Part shown: one piece after another, positions 5,205 through 12,161 of the stretch
Numbering within the stretch: the stretch's first letter is position 1
Layout: every line of letters starts with the position of its first letter
NCBI GenBank assembly: GCA_900551775.1
Contig: URXI01000102.1
Coordinates: 1 to 12,287 of the forward strand
Source: an uncultured Eubacterium sp.
GTDB lineage: Bacteria > Bacillota > Clostridia > Peptostreptococcales > Anaerovoracaceae
Length of the DNA stretch: 12,287 bases
Reading direction: 5' to 3'
The notes under the pieces: generated by a model
The model's database searches: none
Told to the model about the DNA's origin: nothing
What the model saw: only the letters and a program-made list of their open reading frames with translations
Program-made: the position numbers and the translations under genes

Positions 5205-6443
5205 TCATATAACGCCATGTCTCGCTTCAAAATCCGAGGGTTCGATTCTGACTGCTTTATGTATGATACCAAAGGCTTCACCCCGCTTATTTTTTTCAAA
5301 ATACTTTTTAATTCTTTCTGCTATAGTCTGGGTATTTTCTTCTGTCACGTCTTCAAAGATCACGGCAAACTGCCAAGGTGTGACCCTGGCAAAGACGTCT
5401 CCCTGCCTGAGACCGAAGGACAAGGCTTCTCCCAGGATTCGCAGGTGCTTCTTTCTCTCTTTTAAGTCGACCGTCACGCCCTTTTGTGCACCCAGCGTAT
5501 AAACACACATAAATGCATCTTTTTGTATTCGTTCCAGGCGTCTGGCTGTGAGTCTATAGATCTGTTTGAACTCTCCATATTCCACATAGAAGGTCGCCAT
5601 ATAATTCCTGATCTCGATAAAATCTTCGGTCAGCTCCTCTGCGCTCAGGTTTTTCTTCGGGCGCTGCTTCATCAGCTCCTTGTAGGCGTGTTCAAATTTG
5701 GTATCAGGAACCGTACCGTATTCATGCTGCATCAGTTCTTTGACCTTTGCATACATGTCTGAGGCTGCACTGTAGTTTTCCAGCGCGGTATAAGCTCTGA
5801 TCATATGATAATAATAGTCTTCTGTGTAAGGCTGGATCAAAAGCGCATTTCTGCATATCTCGATAATCTTCTGTTGATCGCCTTCTTTACTTAGAAGTTC
5901 TGTACAGGCTCGCACGGCAGACAGATACATATCTCCGTAATGGGTTTGAATCGATGCCGCCCAGGGCTCCCTGCGCGCATCATGATGGACATTTCCCTTG
6001 TAGCATTCCACTGCCTGCAGCAGATGCTTCAGTTTCTCATCATCAGAAAGTCCCGGTTCCTTTGACTGTTCCATGTATTTCTCAAACTCATAGACGTCTA
6101 CCGTATACGGCATATCGTCATTAAAAGCATAAGAGCCGCTGACACTGAGGATCACCTGTTTGCCGGGTAAGAAATCCAACGTGTCGATTTCTTTACGCAG
6201 CTTGAAAATCAGTCCCTTTAATGAATTAGCAGGATTTGAAACTTCCATGTCGGGCCAGAGCATTTCGATCAGTTCATCCTGTGAAAGCTTGCGGCTGCGG
6301 TTTAAAAGAATGTATTCAAAGAGCACCCACATCTTGTTGGACTTTGTCTTCGATTCATTTACACCGATTGCTTTGTCCCCATATCGTATCTCAAGTCCGC
6401 CAAGAACCTTTATTTCAAATCTTCCACTTCCTGCCATACCCAT
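5205..6443 (-). CDS. SARP/BTAD-type transcriptional regulator with degenerate GGDEF-like C-terminus
   Basis: This 412-residue protein has three parts. Residues about 8-108 form an OmpR/SARP-type winged helix (FEIKVLGGLEIRYGD, then LSQDELIEMLWPD and NSLKGLIFKLRKEI, the recognition-helix region). Residues about 113-262 are a bacterial transcriptional activator domain of TPR-like helices (VDVYEFEKYM, then CYKGNVHHD and IEICRNALLIQPYTEDYYYHMIRAY). Residues about 280-405 resemble a GGDEF/nucleotide-cyclase fold: LRQGDVFARVTPWQFAVIFEDV aligns with the usual gD-xxaRxGGDEFaxil core, but GGDE is replaced by TPWQ, so diguanylate cyclase activity is unlikely. It may act as a sensor or ligand-binding module. 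The start has GGAGGAGGG 5 bases ahead; a second Met is at residue 3. It follows murE by 48 bases with no terminator or clear promoter between them, so it is probably co-transcribed with murE. The target genes are unknown. Confidence 0.85.
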   Translation of the reverse strand: MGMAGSGRFEIKVLGGLEIRYGDKAIGVNESKTKSNKMWVLFEYILLNRSRKLSQDELIEMLWPDMEVSNPANSLKGLIFKLRKEIDTLDFLPGKQVILSVSGSYAFNDDMPYTVDVYEFEKYMEQSKEPGLSDDEKLKHLLQAVECYKGNVHHDARREPWAASIQTHYGDMYLSAVRACTELLSKEGDQQKIIEICRNALLIQPYTEDYYYHMIRAYTALENYSAASDMYAKVKELMQHEYGTVPDTKFEHAYKELMKQRPKKNLSAEELTEDFIEIRNYMATFYVEYGEFKQIYRLTARRLERIQKDAFMCVYTLGAQKGVTVDLKERKKHLRILGEALSFGLRQGDVFARVTPWQFAVIFEDVTEENTQTIAERIKKYFEKNKRGEAFGIIHKAVRIEPSDFEARHGVI

Positions 6444-6491
6444 TCTGTCCCTCCTCCATCAAATACACAACATCACCAATATCACAGATTT

Positions 6492-7919
6492 TTATTTCAA
6501 TCTTTTTGCCAGCGCTTTTTTTGCTGCCAGATGGTCGCCCATCCACGGCTCTCTGCCATTTTCATAGTACATATAAGACTCGTCGCCTTTGCCCAGGATC
6601 AAAACACAGTCGCCCGTTTCTGCCGTGCCCACTGCCATCTCTATCGCCTCATATCTGTCTCCGATGAAAACGGCCTTGCCCTCCGGTATGCCGCTCATGA
6701 TCATGGCCGCAATATCTTCTGCCTTTTCGTCTCTGGGGTCTTCTTCCGTTACAAAGACTTTGTCGCAATATTTTTCCGCAATCTGTCCCAAAACTTTTCG
6801 CTTGACCTTGTCTCTTTTTCCTGCACAGCCAAAGACCGCATAAATCTTTTTCCCTCTGCTGATCTCCTGTCCGTACTGGAACACTTTCTCAAACCCGTCA
6901 GGCGTATGGGCGTAGTCCACGATGACATGAAAGTCCTGTCCCTCATCGATGATCTCCATCCTGCCGTCGATCTGAGTAATTTTTGTGAGACGCGGCAGCA
7001 TCTCTTCAATGGCCATACCCATCTGGTGCATGCCGGCAATGGCACCCAGGAGATTATAGAGGTTGTAGAGCGCGACCAGGTTGGTCTTCACGGCATAGCG
7101 CTTTCCATCGTGGAGCAAATCAAAGGTCGAGCCGTCAGGGGCCAGCTCGATATTTTCCGCCCGATAATCAGCGTCGGCATTGACGCCATAGGTGACATAT
7201 CGGCAGCTGACGCATTCTGCCAGACCCTCAAAACTGATATCATCGGCATTGAGCACTGCTACGCCGTCTTTCTTCATATTTTTAAATAAAAGTTTCTTCG
7301 CTTCAAAATAGTTTTCCATGGTCTTGTGGTAGTCCAGATGGTCGTAAGTCAGGTTGGTAAAAATCGCTGCGTCAAAATCCACCGCGTCCACTCTGCCCAT
7401 GGCAAGACCATGAGAACTGACCTCCATCGCCACACTCTCCATGCCGTAATCCGCCATGGCTTTTAGATTTTCGTGTATTTCCAAGGCATCTGGCGTGGTC
7501 AGATTTGGTATTTTGCTCACATCGCCATATCTGACGGCAATGGTCCCCATGTAACCGCAAGGTTTATGATAAACGTCACTGATAATGCTGGTGGTGGTCG
7601 TCTTGCCGTTGGTGCCCGTCACACCAAAGACCGTCATCTTGCGGCTGGGATGTCCGTTGAACAAATCGCAGATCCGATTCAGCTCCCCGTTCACGTCTTC
7701 TACCTTTATATATGCTATGCCCTCACACTGTTTCAGGTCATCGGAATGAACTACGGCAACAGCTCCAGCCCTGCATGCATTTTCGGCAAAACGGTGTCCG
7801 TCTGCTTCCAGTCCTTTCAGACAAAAAAATAAATCCCCCTTCTTCGCTTTTCTTGAATCTATACAAAGCCCCTGTATCTCAATCTCTGGCTTTCCTGCAA
7901 ACATCTCTGATAAAAGCAT
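6492..7919 (-). CDS. murE: UDP-N-acetylmuramyl-tripeptide synthetase, MurE family
   Basis: MurE adds the third amino acid (usually meso-diaminopimelate or lysine) to UDP-MurNAc-L-Ala-D-Glu in the cytoplasm during peptidoglycan synthesis. The 475-residue product shows the Mur ligase order: N-terminal UDP-binding domain (IDSRKAKKGDLFFCLKG at about 20-36), ATP-binding TGTNGKTTT at 101-109, NLTYDHLDYH and the YFEAKKLLF segment with the lysine usually carbamylated, then the C-terminal domain with HTPDGFEKV. The specificity motif is EDPR (393-396, in place of DNPR) and the later motif is GKGDE (in place of GKGHE). The Arg and Glu known to contact meso-DAP are kept, so DAP is more likely than Lys. 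The ATG at 7919 has AGGAGG 6 bases ahead; the frame is open 11 codons further. It is outside any dcw cluster and paired with a regulator, so it could be the sole MurE or a second paralogue. Confidence 0.92.
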   Translation of the reverse strand: MLLSEMFAGKPEIEIQGLCIDSRKAKKGDLFFCLKGLEADGHRFAENACRAGAVAVVHSDDLKQCEGIAYIKVEDVNGELNRICDLFNGHPSRKMTVFGVTGTNGKTTTTSIISDVYHKPCGYMGTIAVRYGDVSKIPNLTTPDALEIHENLKAMADYGMESVAMEVSSHGLAMGRVDAVDFDAAIFTNLTYDHLDYHKTMENYFEAKKLLFKNMKKDGVAVLNADDISFEGLAECVSCRYVTYGVNADADYRAENIELAPDGSTFDLLHDGKRYAVKTNLVALYNLYNLLGAIAGMHQMGMAIEEMLPRLTKITQIDGRMEIIDEGQDFHVIVDYAHTPDGFEKVFQYGQEISRGKKIYAVFGCAGKRDKVKRKVLGQIAEKYCDKVFVTEEDPRDEKAEDIAAMIMSGIPEGKAVFIGDRYEAIEMAVGTAETGDCVLILGKGDESYMYYENGREPWMGDHLAAKKALAKRLK

Positions 7920-7942
7920 CTCCCGCCTCCTAATCTTTTTTA

Positions 7943-7954
7943 AGTTGTACAACT
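7943..7954. promoter_or_regulatory. 12-bp perfect palindrome at the murE transcription start, operator-like
   Basis: AGTTGTACAACT is a perfect 12-base palindrome whose first base on the minus strand is 6 bases after the -10 box, so it covers about +1 to +12. This position is typical of a repressor site. I cannot assign the regulator; the product of the downstream SARP-type gene is one candidate, though SARPs more often bind direct repeats. Confidence 0.4.
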
Positions 7955-7960
7955 GTCTTA

Positions 7961-7989
7961 ATTATAGTATTTTCCCCACCACATGTCAA
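7961..7989 (-). promoter_or_regulatory. Perfect-consensus sigma-A promoter of murE
   Basis: On the minus strand TTGACA (bases 7989-7984) and TATAAT (bases 7966-7961) are exactly 17 bases apart, a perfect match in boxes and spacing. The leader to the murE ATG is about 35 bases. The T run of the upstream terminator overlaps the -35 box, so transcripts of the NAD operon end where the murE transcript is launched. Confidence 0.85.
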
Positions 7990-8027
7990 AATAAAACTGC
8001 AATCCGTCATACTTTAACAGATTGCAG
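7988..8027 (-). terminator. Rho-independent terminator of the NAD salvage operon
   Basis: On the minus strand CTGCAATC (8027-8020) pairs perfectly with GATTGCAG (8004-7997). The stem extends inwards by five more pairs, two of them G-U, leaving a 5-base loop, and TTTTATTTT follows. It begins 9 bases after the stop codon of the CDF transporter and is oriented for it. Confidence 0.85.
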
Positions 8028-8035
8028 CCGTAAAA

Positions 8036-8962
8036 CTATGATCTTTTTGATTTTTCTGGCGGTAAGACCGGGTTGACGTGTACCATGCAGTGCTTGACAG
8101 CCGGAAAACTTTCTTCTACAGCCTCATGCACGTTCTCTGCAATCCGGTGACTCTCAGTCAGGGGCTGATGGCCATCGGCTGCGATTTCCACATCTACATA
8201 AATCTTCGCCCCGAAGAGCCGTGTCTTGATTTCATCAACTCTCGCAACACCCTGCTGATTAGCAATGACAGACCTGATATCAGTTACCACCTCGTCTGGT
8301 GCAGATTTGTCGACCATCTTCTCCATCGCGTCTCGAAAAATATCAAAAGCTGCTTTTTCTATCAAAATACAGATGACGATGCTGGCCAAAGGATCTAGTA
8401 CGGGATACCCGAGTCTGGCTCCTAAAATGCCCGCGAAAGCGCCCGCTGATGATAAAGAATCTGACCTATGATGCCAGGCATCCGCCATCAGCGCTCCCGA
8501 ATCGATCCGTTCAGCCGCTTTTCTGGTAAACCAATACATCCACTCTTTGACGATGATGGAAACGACTGCCGCCGCCAAAGCTGGTTTTCCTGGAATCTCT
8601 ATCCCTTCTTCACTGAAGTTGAGAATCTTTATAACACCTGCATAACCGATGCCAAAACCCGTAGCCGCAAGCACGACTGCCAGTACCAGGGCCGCTACGC
8701 ATTCCATTCTTTCATGTCCATATTGGTGCTCCAGATCGGGCTTTCTGCCAGACAAGTTCACGCCGACAATGACGATGATCGTGCTGAATACGTCTGACGC
8801 CGAATGTACGGCATCTGAGATCATGGCGCCGGATCTGGCTGCAATTCCGGCAAGAAGCTTCATTATAGACAATAAAATATTCACAACGATGCTGACGGCA
8901 GAAACTTTCATCACAAGCTGATGGGCTGCCGCTGCATCGTAAATCTTTGCTCTGTTTTTCAC
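8036..8962 (-). CDS. Cation diffusion facilitator (CDF) family divalent metal transporter
   Basis: CDF proteins export divalent metals such as zinc from the cytoplasm by proton exchange. The 308-residue product has six predicted membrane helices (about residues 18-40, 45-70, 86-113, 127-146, 157-181 and 185-206) and a cytosolic C-terminal domain (about 212-300) of the usual alpha-beta metal-sensing type. Helix 2 carries SDAVHSASD with His53-x3-Asp57, and helix 5 carries DAWHHRSD with His164-x3-Asp168; HxxxD in both helices is the pattern of zinc-type CDFs. The loop motif EHQYGHERME is at 78-87. It starts with GTG at 8962, 8 bases after GGGGGA; that site lies in a hairpin. It is the last gene of the operon, 59 bases after nadE, and is followed by a terminator. 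Zinc as substrate is an inference; the reason for linkage to NAD genes is unclear. Confidence 0.94.
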   Translation of the reverse strand: MKNRAKIYDAAAAHQLVMKVSAVSIVVNILLSIMKLLAGIAARSGAMISDAVHSASDVFSTIIVIVGVNLSGRKPDLEHQYGHERMECVAALVLAVVLAATGFGIGYAGVIKILNFSEEGIEIPGKPALAAAVVSIIVKEWMYWFTRKAAERIDSGALMADAWHHRSDSLSSAGAFAGILGARLGYPVLDPLASIVICILIEKAAFDIFRDAMEKMVDKSAPDEVVTDIRSVIANQQGVARVDEIKTRLFGAKIYVDVEIAADGHQPLTESHRIAENVHEAVEESFPAVKHCMVHVNPVLPPEKSKRS

Positions 8963-8971
8963 GATAACATT

Positions 8972-9002
8972 CCCCCATAGTCAGAGTATTCCTCAATGGG
9001 GG
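8972..9002 (-). other. Hairpin that buries the ribosome binding site of the CDF gene
   Basis: In the nadE-CDF spacer, CCCCCAT (9002-8996) pairs perfectly with ATGGGGG (8978-8972) on the minus strand. The 17-base loop holds an inner GAG/CTC pairing. The GGGGG arm is the Shine-Dalgarno site of the GTG-started CDF gene, so folding would hide it. It could set a low ratio of CDF to NadE or respond to a factor. It is too short for the known NiCo riboswitch that precedes some CDF genes. Confidence 0.5.
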
Positions 9003-9021
9003 CTTTCGTTACAAAACGTGA

Positions 9022-9783
9022 TTAGTCTGCCGCCTTAATCGGTCCGTCATATTTGAAAGCGGGCATTAATTCCAGCTTGAACTTATTCATTCTCCGCTTC
9101 TGGTCGATCTTCGCTTTCACCTCTTCATCTTCACAGATACCGGTACGGATGTAATTATCGAGTACCGCATAGGTGAATCCCAGGTTTTCCTCATCTGTAA
9201 GGCCTGAAAGGCCATCGATCGGCGTCTTGTGCACCAGCTTCTCCGGCAGGCCCAGTTCCATTCCCACGGCCTTGACTTCCTGCACGGTTAAATGGGATAG
9301 GGGGCTGAAATCCCCTGCCGCATCCCCATATCTGGTTGCATAGCCGACCCAGTCCTCTGAGAGATTGCAGGTATTTGCGACACGCCCGTTCATCGACTGG
9401 GCGACAGCATAGGTTGCCGCCATGCGAAGTCTGGCTGGAAGATTGGTCACTGTCTGCTTTGACACGTCCACGGGCAGTTTCTTCTCTATCTCGCCCAGCA
9501 TGCCGTCAAAGCTGTCCCTGATGTTGACCACCACATGGTCGATGTCAAGGTGTGCCACGAGATGTTTTGACGCGTCAATGTCGGCCTGCTCCCCATTGGG
9601 AAGCAATACGCCGAAAACGCGGTCTTTGCCTAAAGCCTCCACACAGAGTCCCGCTACAACAGAGCTGTCTTTTCCGCCGCTGATAGCGACCACCGCCTTG
9701 CAGTCTTTTCCATTTACTTCAAAGAAGTCCCTGATCCACTCCACCAGATCTTCTTTCACTTTTCTTGCATCAAATTCGTACAT
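9022..9783 (-). CDS. nadE: NAD synthetase, ammonia-dependent
   Basis: NadE amidates nicotinate adenine dinucleotide to NAD using ATP and ammonia, the last step of de novo and salvage synthesis. The 253-residue product has the ATP-pyrophosphatase P-loop SGGKDSS at residues 35-41, NLSEDWVGYATRYGDAAGDFSPLSHL in the middle (the conserved YGD...D.SPL region) and KTPIDGLSGLTDEENLG toward the C-terminus. There is no N-terminal glutaminase domain, so it should rely on free ammonia; the length is near the lower end for this class. The ATG at 9783 follows GAGGTGAGGATAG. It starts 12 bases after the nicotinamidase gene stop, which supports one transcript. Nicotinamidase releases ammonia and nicotinate, both useful upstream of this enzyme. 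Confidence 0.97.
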   Translation of the reverse strand: MYEFDARKVKEDLVEWIRDFFEVNGKDCKAVVAISGGKDSSVVAGLCVEALGKDRVFGVLLPNGEQADIDASKHLVAHLDIDHVVVNIRDSFDGMLGEIEKKLPVDVSKQTVTNLPARLRMAATYAVAQSMNGRVANTCNLSEDWVGYATRYGDAAGDFSPLSHLTVQEVKAVGMELGLPEKLVHKTPIDGLSGLTDEENLGFTYAVLDNYIRTGICEDEEVKAKIDQKRRMNKFKLELMPAFKYDGPIKAAD

Positions 9784-9795
9784 CTATCCTCACCT

Positions 9796-10329
9796 CTATT
9801 TTACAATGACCTGACAAGCCTTCATGGCCGCAAGGGCAGTTTGATGACTCTCAGGTGTCACACCGGCGCACGAGGCGCCTTCTACAGTTACGATGGTTTC
9901 AGGGAAAGCCGCTTTCAGGATCATGGCGTTTGAAATCACGCAGATATCCGTACAAACGCCGCATAGCTCAATTTCCTTCGGCACGCTGCCCAGTTTCTCC
10001 GAAATCCACTGTGGAAGCTGCAGACTGCCGAAGACAGGCTTATCCAATACGTCTTTTTCCTCTGCATATGCCTTCAGCGGGTCTACGATCTGCCAGCCCT
10101 CAGAGCCTTTCAGACAATGGGCTGCGGGCAGGAGCCTGCCTTCCTGGGTTTCCATATAATCATCCCCGTGGGTATCCCTCGTAAACAAGACGGGATGCCC
10201 TTCTCTCCGGTAGAATTCAATCTTGTCAGCGATGATCCCGATAATTGCTTCCGCCTCTCTGTTTGCCAGGGCGCCGGTCACAAAATCATTCTGCATGTCG
10301 ATCACCAGAAGCAGTTTTTCCTCATTCAT
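9796..10329 (-). CDS. pncA: Nicotinamidase, PncA-type isochorismatase-fold cysteine hydrolase
   Basis: Nicotinamidase deamidates nicotinamide to nicotinate and ammonia for the Preiss-Handler NAD route. The 177-residue product has the family catalytic triad: Asp11 in VIDMQNDF, Lys97 in LDKPVFGS and Cys130 in GVCTDICV. A metal site typical of nicotinamidases is suggested by Asp52-x-His54 and His71 (DTH and AAHC). These features favour nicotinamide over isochorismate or other amides, though family members can be promiscuous. The ATG at 10329 has AAAGGAG 8 bases ahead; a longer frame to 10563 lies inside the ribokinase gene and is not used. Only 2 bases separate it from the ribokinase stop, and nadE follows 12 bases later. 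Adjacent nadE is the strongest contextual support for PncA function. Confidence 0.82.
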   Translation of the reverse strand: MNEEKLLLVIDMQNDFVTGALANREAEAIIGIIADKIEFYRREGHPVLFTRDTHGDDYMETQEGRLLPAAHCLKGSEGWQIVDPLKAYAEEKDVLDKPVFGSLQLPQWISEKLGSVPKEIELCGVCTDICVISNAMILKAAFPETIVTVEGASCAGVTPESHQTALAAMKACQVIVK

Positions 10330-10331
10330 TG

Positions 10332-11234
10332 TTAAATCTCCTTTTTCTCTGTCAATTCTATGTTCATTACTTCTTCTCTCATCGGAATAGAAGGTGCTGC
10401 CCCTGCACGGGAAACAGCAAGGGCGGATGCTTTTGCCGCAAGAGCAAGGCACTTCTGCGGTTCTTCTCCCCGTATCATGGAAGCGATAAAGTAACCTGTA
10501 AAAGTATCCCCTGCTCCCGTCGTATCGACTGCCTCCACGTGATAAATCCCCTGGCGCAGACACTGCTGCTGATCCTGATAGACAGCGCCCTCGCTGCCCA
10601 AAGTCAGCACCACCTTCACCCCGTCAAACCGCTCCTTCAGACTTTTCAAGATTTCCTCAGTCTCAGAAAACCCTGTGATCTGCTCTCCTTCGATCTCGTT
10701 GAGCAGGAACATGGAAATCTTGTGAAAGTCACAGCTATCCAGATTTTGGTCGTAAGGCGACGGGTTCAAGATGATTTCCATCCCCTTCTCATACGTCCTG
10801 TCGATGATATAAGGAAGTTCGTTGATTTCGTTTTGCAGAAGCAGCAGATCGCCTTCTTCGAATTTGGACAATACCTGGTCAACGAAAGCCTTGGTTACGC
10901 TTCGGTTAGCGCCGCCATAGAGCAGGATGCAGTTCTGTCCGTCTTTGTCCACCTGGATGATCGTATGCCCTGACTTGCCGGCGACGGTTTTGATGCAGGA
11001 AGTATCCGCACCACTTGCCGACAAAGCTTCCCGCAGCGCTTCTCCCTCTTCTCCAATCAGCCCCGCATGATAAACCTCCGCTCCCGCTCGTGCCAGTGCG
11101 ATGGATTGGTTTAGGCCCTTTCCTCCGCAGAAGACTTCCATCCCTGCGGCAGCCAGCGTTTCTCCCGGCCGCACCATGTGATCCACGCTGTAAACATAGT
11201 CCAGATTCAGCGATCCAAAATTTAATACTTTCAT
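10332..11234 (-). CDS. rbsK: Ribokinase, PfkB family
   Basis: Ribokinase phosphorylates D-ribose to ribose-5-phosphate. The 300-residue product, normal for the family, has GSLNLD at 7-12, GGKGLNQ at 37-43 (sugar-binding PfkB signature 1), LLNEIEGEQITG in the middle and VDTTGAGDTFTGYF from 236 (signature 2, catalytic Asp243 and anion hole). The closing GAAPSIPMREEV matches the ribokinase C-terminal pattern GAQPSIP, which argues for ribokinase rather than fructokinase, adenosine kinase or pseudouridine kinase. The ATG at 11234 follows GGGGTGA. It lies 15 bases after the nucleoside hydrolase and 2 bases before pncA, so it probably consumes the ribose freed by the hydrolase. Confidence 0.9.
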   Translation of the reverse strand: MKVLNFGSLNLDYVYSVDHMVRPGETLAAAGMEVFCGGKGLNQSIALARAGAEVYHAGLIGEEGEALREALSASGADTSCIKTVAGKSGHTIIQVDKDGQNCILLYGGANRSVTKAFVDQVLSKFEEGDLLLLQNEINELPYIIDRTYEKGMEIILNPSPYDQNLDSCDFHKISMFLLNEIEGEQITGFSETEEILKSLKERFDGVKVVLTLGSEGAVYQDQQQCLRQGIYHVEAVDTTGAGDTFTGYFIASMIRGEEPQKCLALAAKASALAVSRAGAAPSIPMREEVMNIELTEKKEI

Positions 11235-11249
11235 TCGTTCACCCCTTAT

Positions 11250-12161
11250 CTAGCAAAATTCACCTGCAAACCATTCTTCAAAAGCGGCAGCGTCTACATC
11301 GATGCAGACATTCACATTGGGCTCCCTGCCCTCCGCAATGGGATTGACCTTCCCTGCTACGGTCGCTCCCTGTGCGTAGCCTTCTGTCACAATGCCCACG
11401 TACATCTTCTCGGTCTTGAAAAGCTCCGGTCTCAGCATATATGCCATCACACAGGCATCGTGTATCCTAAGCCCTGCCTCAAAGCTGCCGCCCCGGTAAT
11501 GCTCGAACAGAGTGTACAGCATGTTCCCCTCTCTGCCGCTTTCTTTGATCTTCAGGGCGGTATCCTTACGCAGTATCGCCTTATTGGTCACATCCAGTCC
11601 CAGCATGGTGATGGGAAGTCCCGATTCAAAGACCATGTGGGCGGCATGGGGATCATTGTAAAGGTTGAACTCCGCTGCCGTGTTGGTATTTCCACCCGAA
11701 AGTCCACCGCCCATCATGACGATCTCGTCAATCTTCTCTTTTACTTCAGGATACATTCTGAGCAAGATTGCGATATTTGTGTGGGTGGCAAGAGCCGCAA
11801 GGGTGATTTTCTCATCGCTCTCCATGATCATTTTCCTCATGGCTTCCACCGCGTGCAGCGGCAAAGGTCTGCGCTTCACTTCCGGAAAGTCGTAACCATC
11901 CATGCCGCTGACACCGTGAATCTCAGGGCAGGGTTCCAGTTTCTTGAGCAGCGGCGCATCGCAGCCCCTCGCTACGGGAATATCCGCATCCAAAAATTCC
12001 ATCAGTTTCAGCGCATTGGCAGTCGTCTTTTCTACCTCAACATTGGCTGCAACCGTGCTGATCAGTTTGACATTGAGTGCAGGATTGCGCACTGCGATGG
12101 TAATTGCTGCTGCGTCATCAATTCCCGGATCTGTATCGATAATGATATTTCTTGGCTTCAT
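11250..12161 (-). CDS. rihC: Ribonucleoside hydrolase, IUNH family, RihC-like
   Basis: This enzyme hydrolyses the N-glycosidic bond of ribonucleosides to give free base and ribose. The 303-residue product has the calcium-binding signature IDTDPGIDDA at about 8-17, VAANVEVEKTTANA near 38-51, HGVSGMDGYDF, IVMMGGG, GLDVTNKAIL and GLRIHDACVMAY, the last carrying the His and Asp of the active site. The length and the segments GLDVTNKAIL and HYRGGSFEAGLRIHD resemble E. coli RihC (304 residues, purine and pyrimidine substrates). The usual GPLTN motif is ATHTN here. Two Met codons are adjacent (12164 and 12161); I chose the second because AAGGAG is then 6 bases away. It leads the operon with ribokinase, nicotinamidase and NadE, so nicotinamide riboside is a candidate substrate, by inference. 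Confidence 0.92.
   Translation of the reverse strand: MKPRNIIIDTDPGIDDAAAITIAVRNPALNVKLISTVAANVEVEKTTANALKLMEFLDADIPVARGCDAPLLKKLEPCPEIHGVSGMDGYDFPEVKRRPLPLHAVEAMRKMIMESDEKITLAALATHTNIAILLRMYPEVKEKIDEIVMMGGGLSGGNTNTAAEFNLYNDPHAAHMVFESGLPITMLGLDVTNKAILRKDTALKIKESGREGNMLYTLFEHYRGGSFEAGLRIHDACVMAYMLRPELFKTEKMYVGIVTEGYAQGATVAGKVNPIAEGREPNVNVCIDVDAAAFEEWFAGEFC

Noticed and set aside
6444..6491. Separate promoter for the SARP-type regulator in the gap after murE
   Set aside because: No pair of boxes with acceptable sequence and spacing was seen; co-transcription with murE is simpler.
6531..7289. Long plus-strand open frame of 252 codons opposite murE
   Set aside because: It is a shadow of the murE coding strand; no ribosome site, no recognisable domain, and murE is certain.
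8963..9021. NiCo-type riboswitch before the CDF gene
   Set aside because: The spacer is only 59 bases and folds as one hairpin, too small for the four-helix-junction aptamer; the motif bases are not present.
10245..10973. Plus-strand open frame of 242 codons opposite the ribokinase and nicotinamidase genes
   Set aside because: It spans the junction of two certain minus-strand genes and has no start signal or recognisable protein features.
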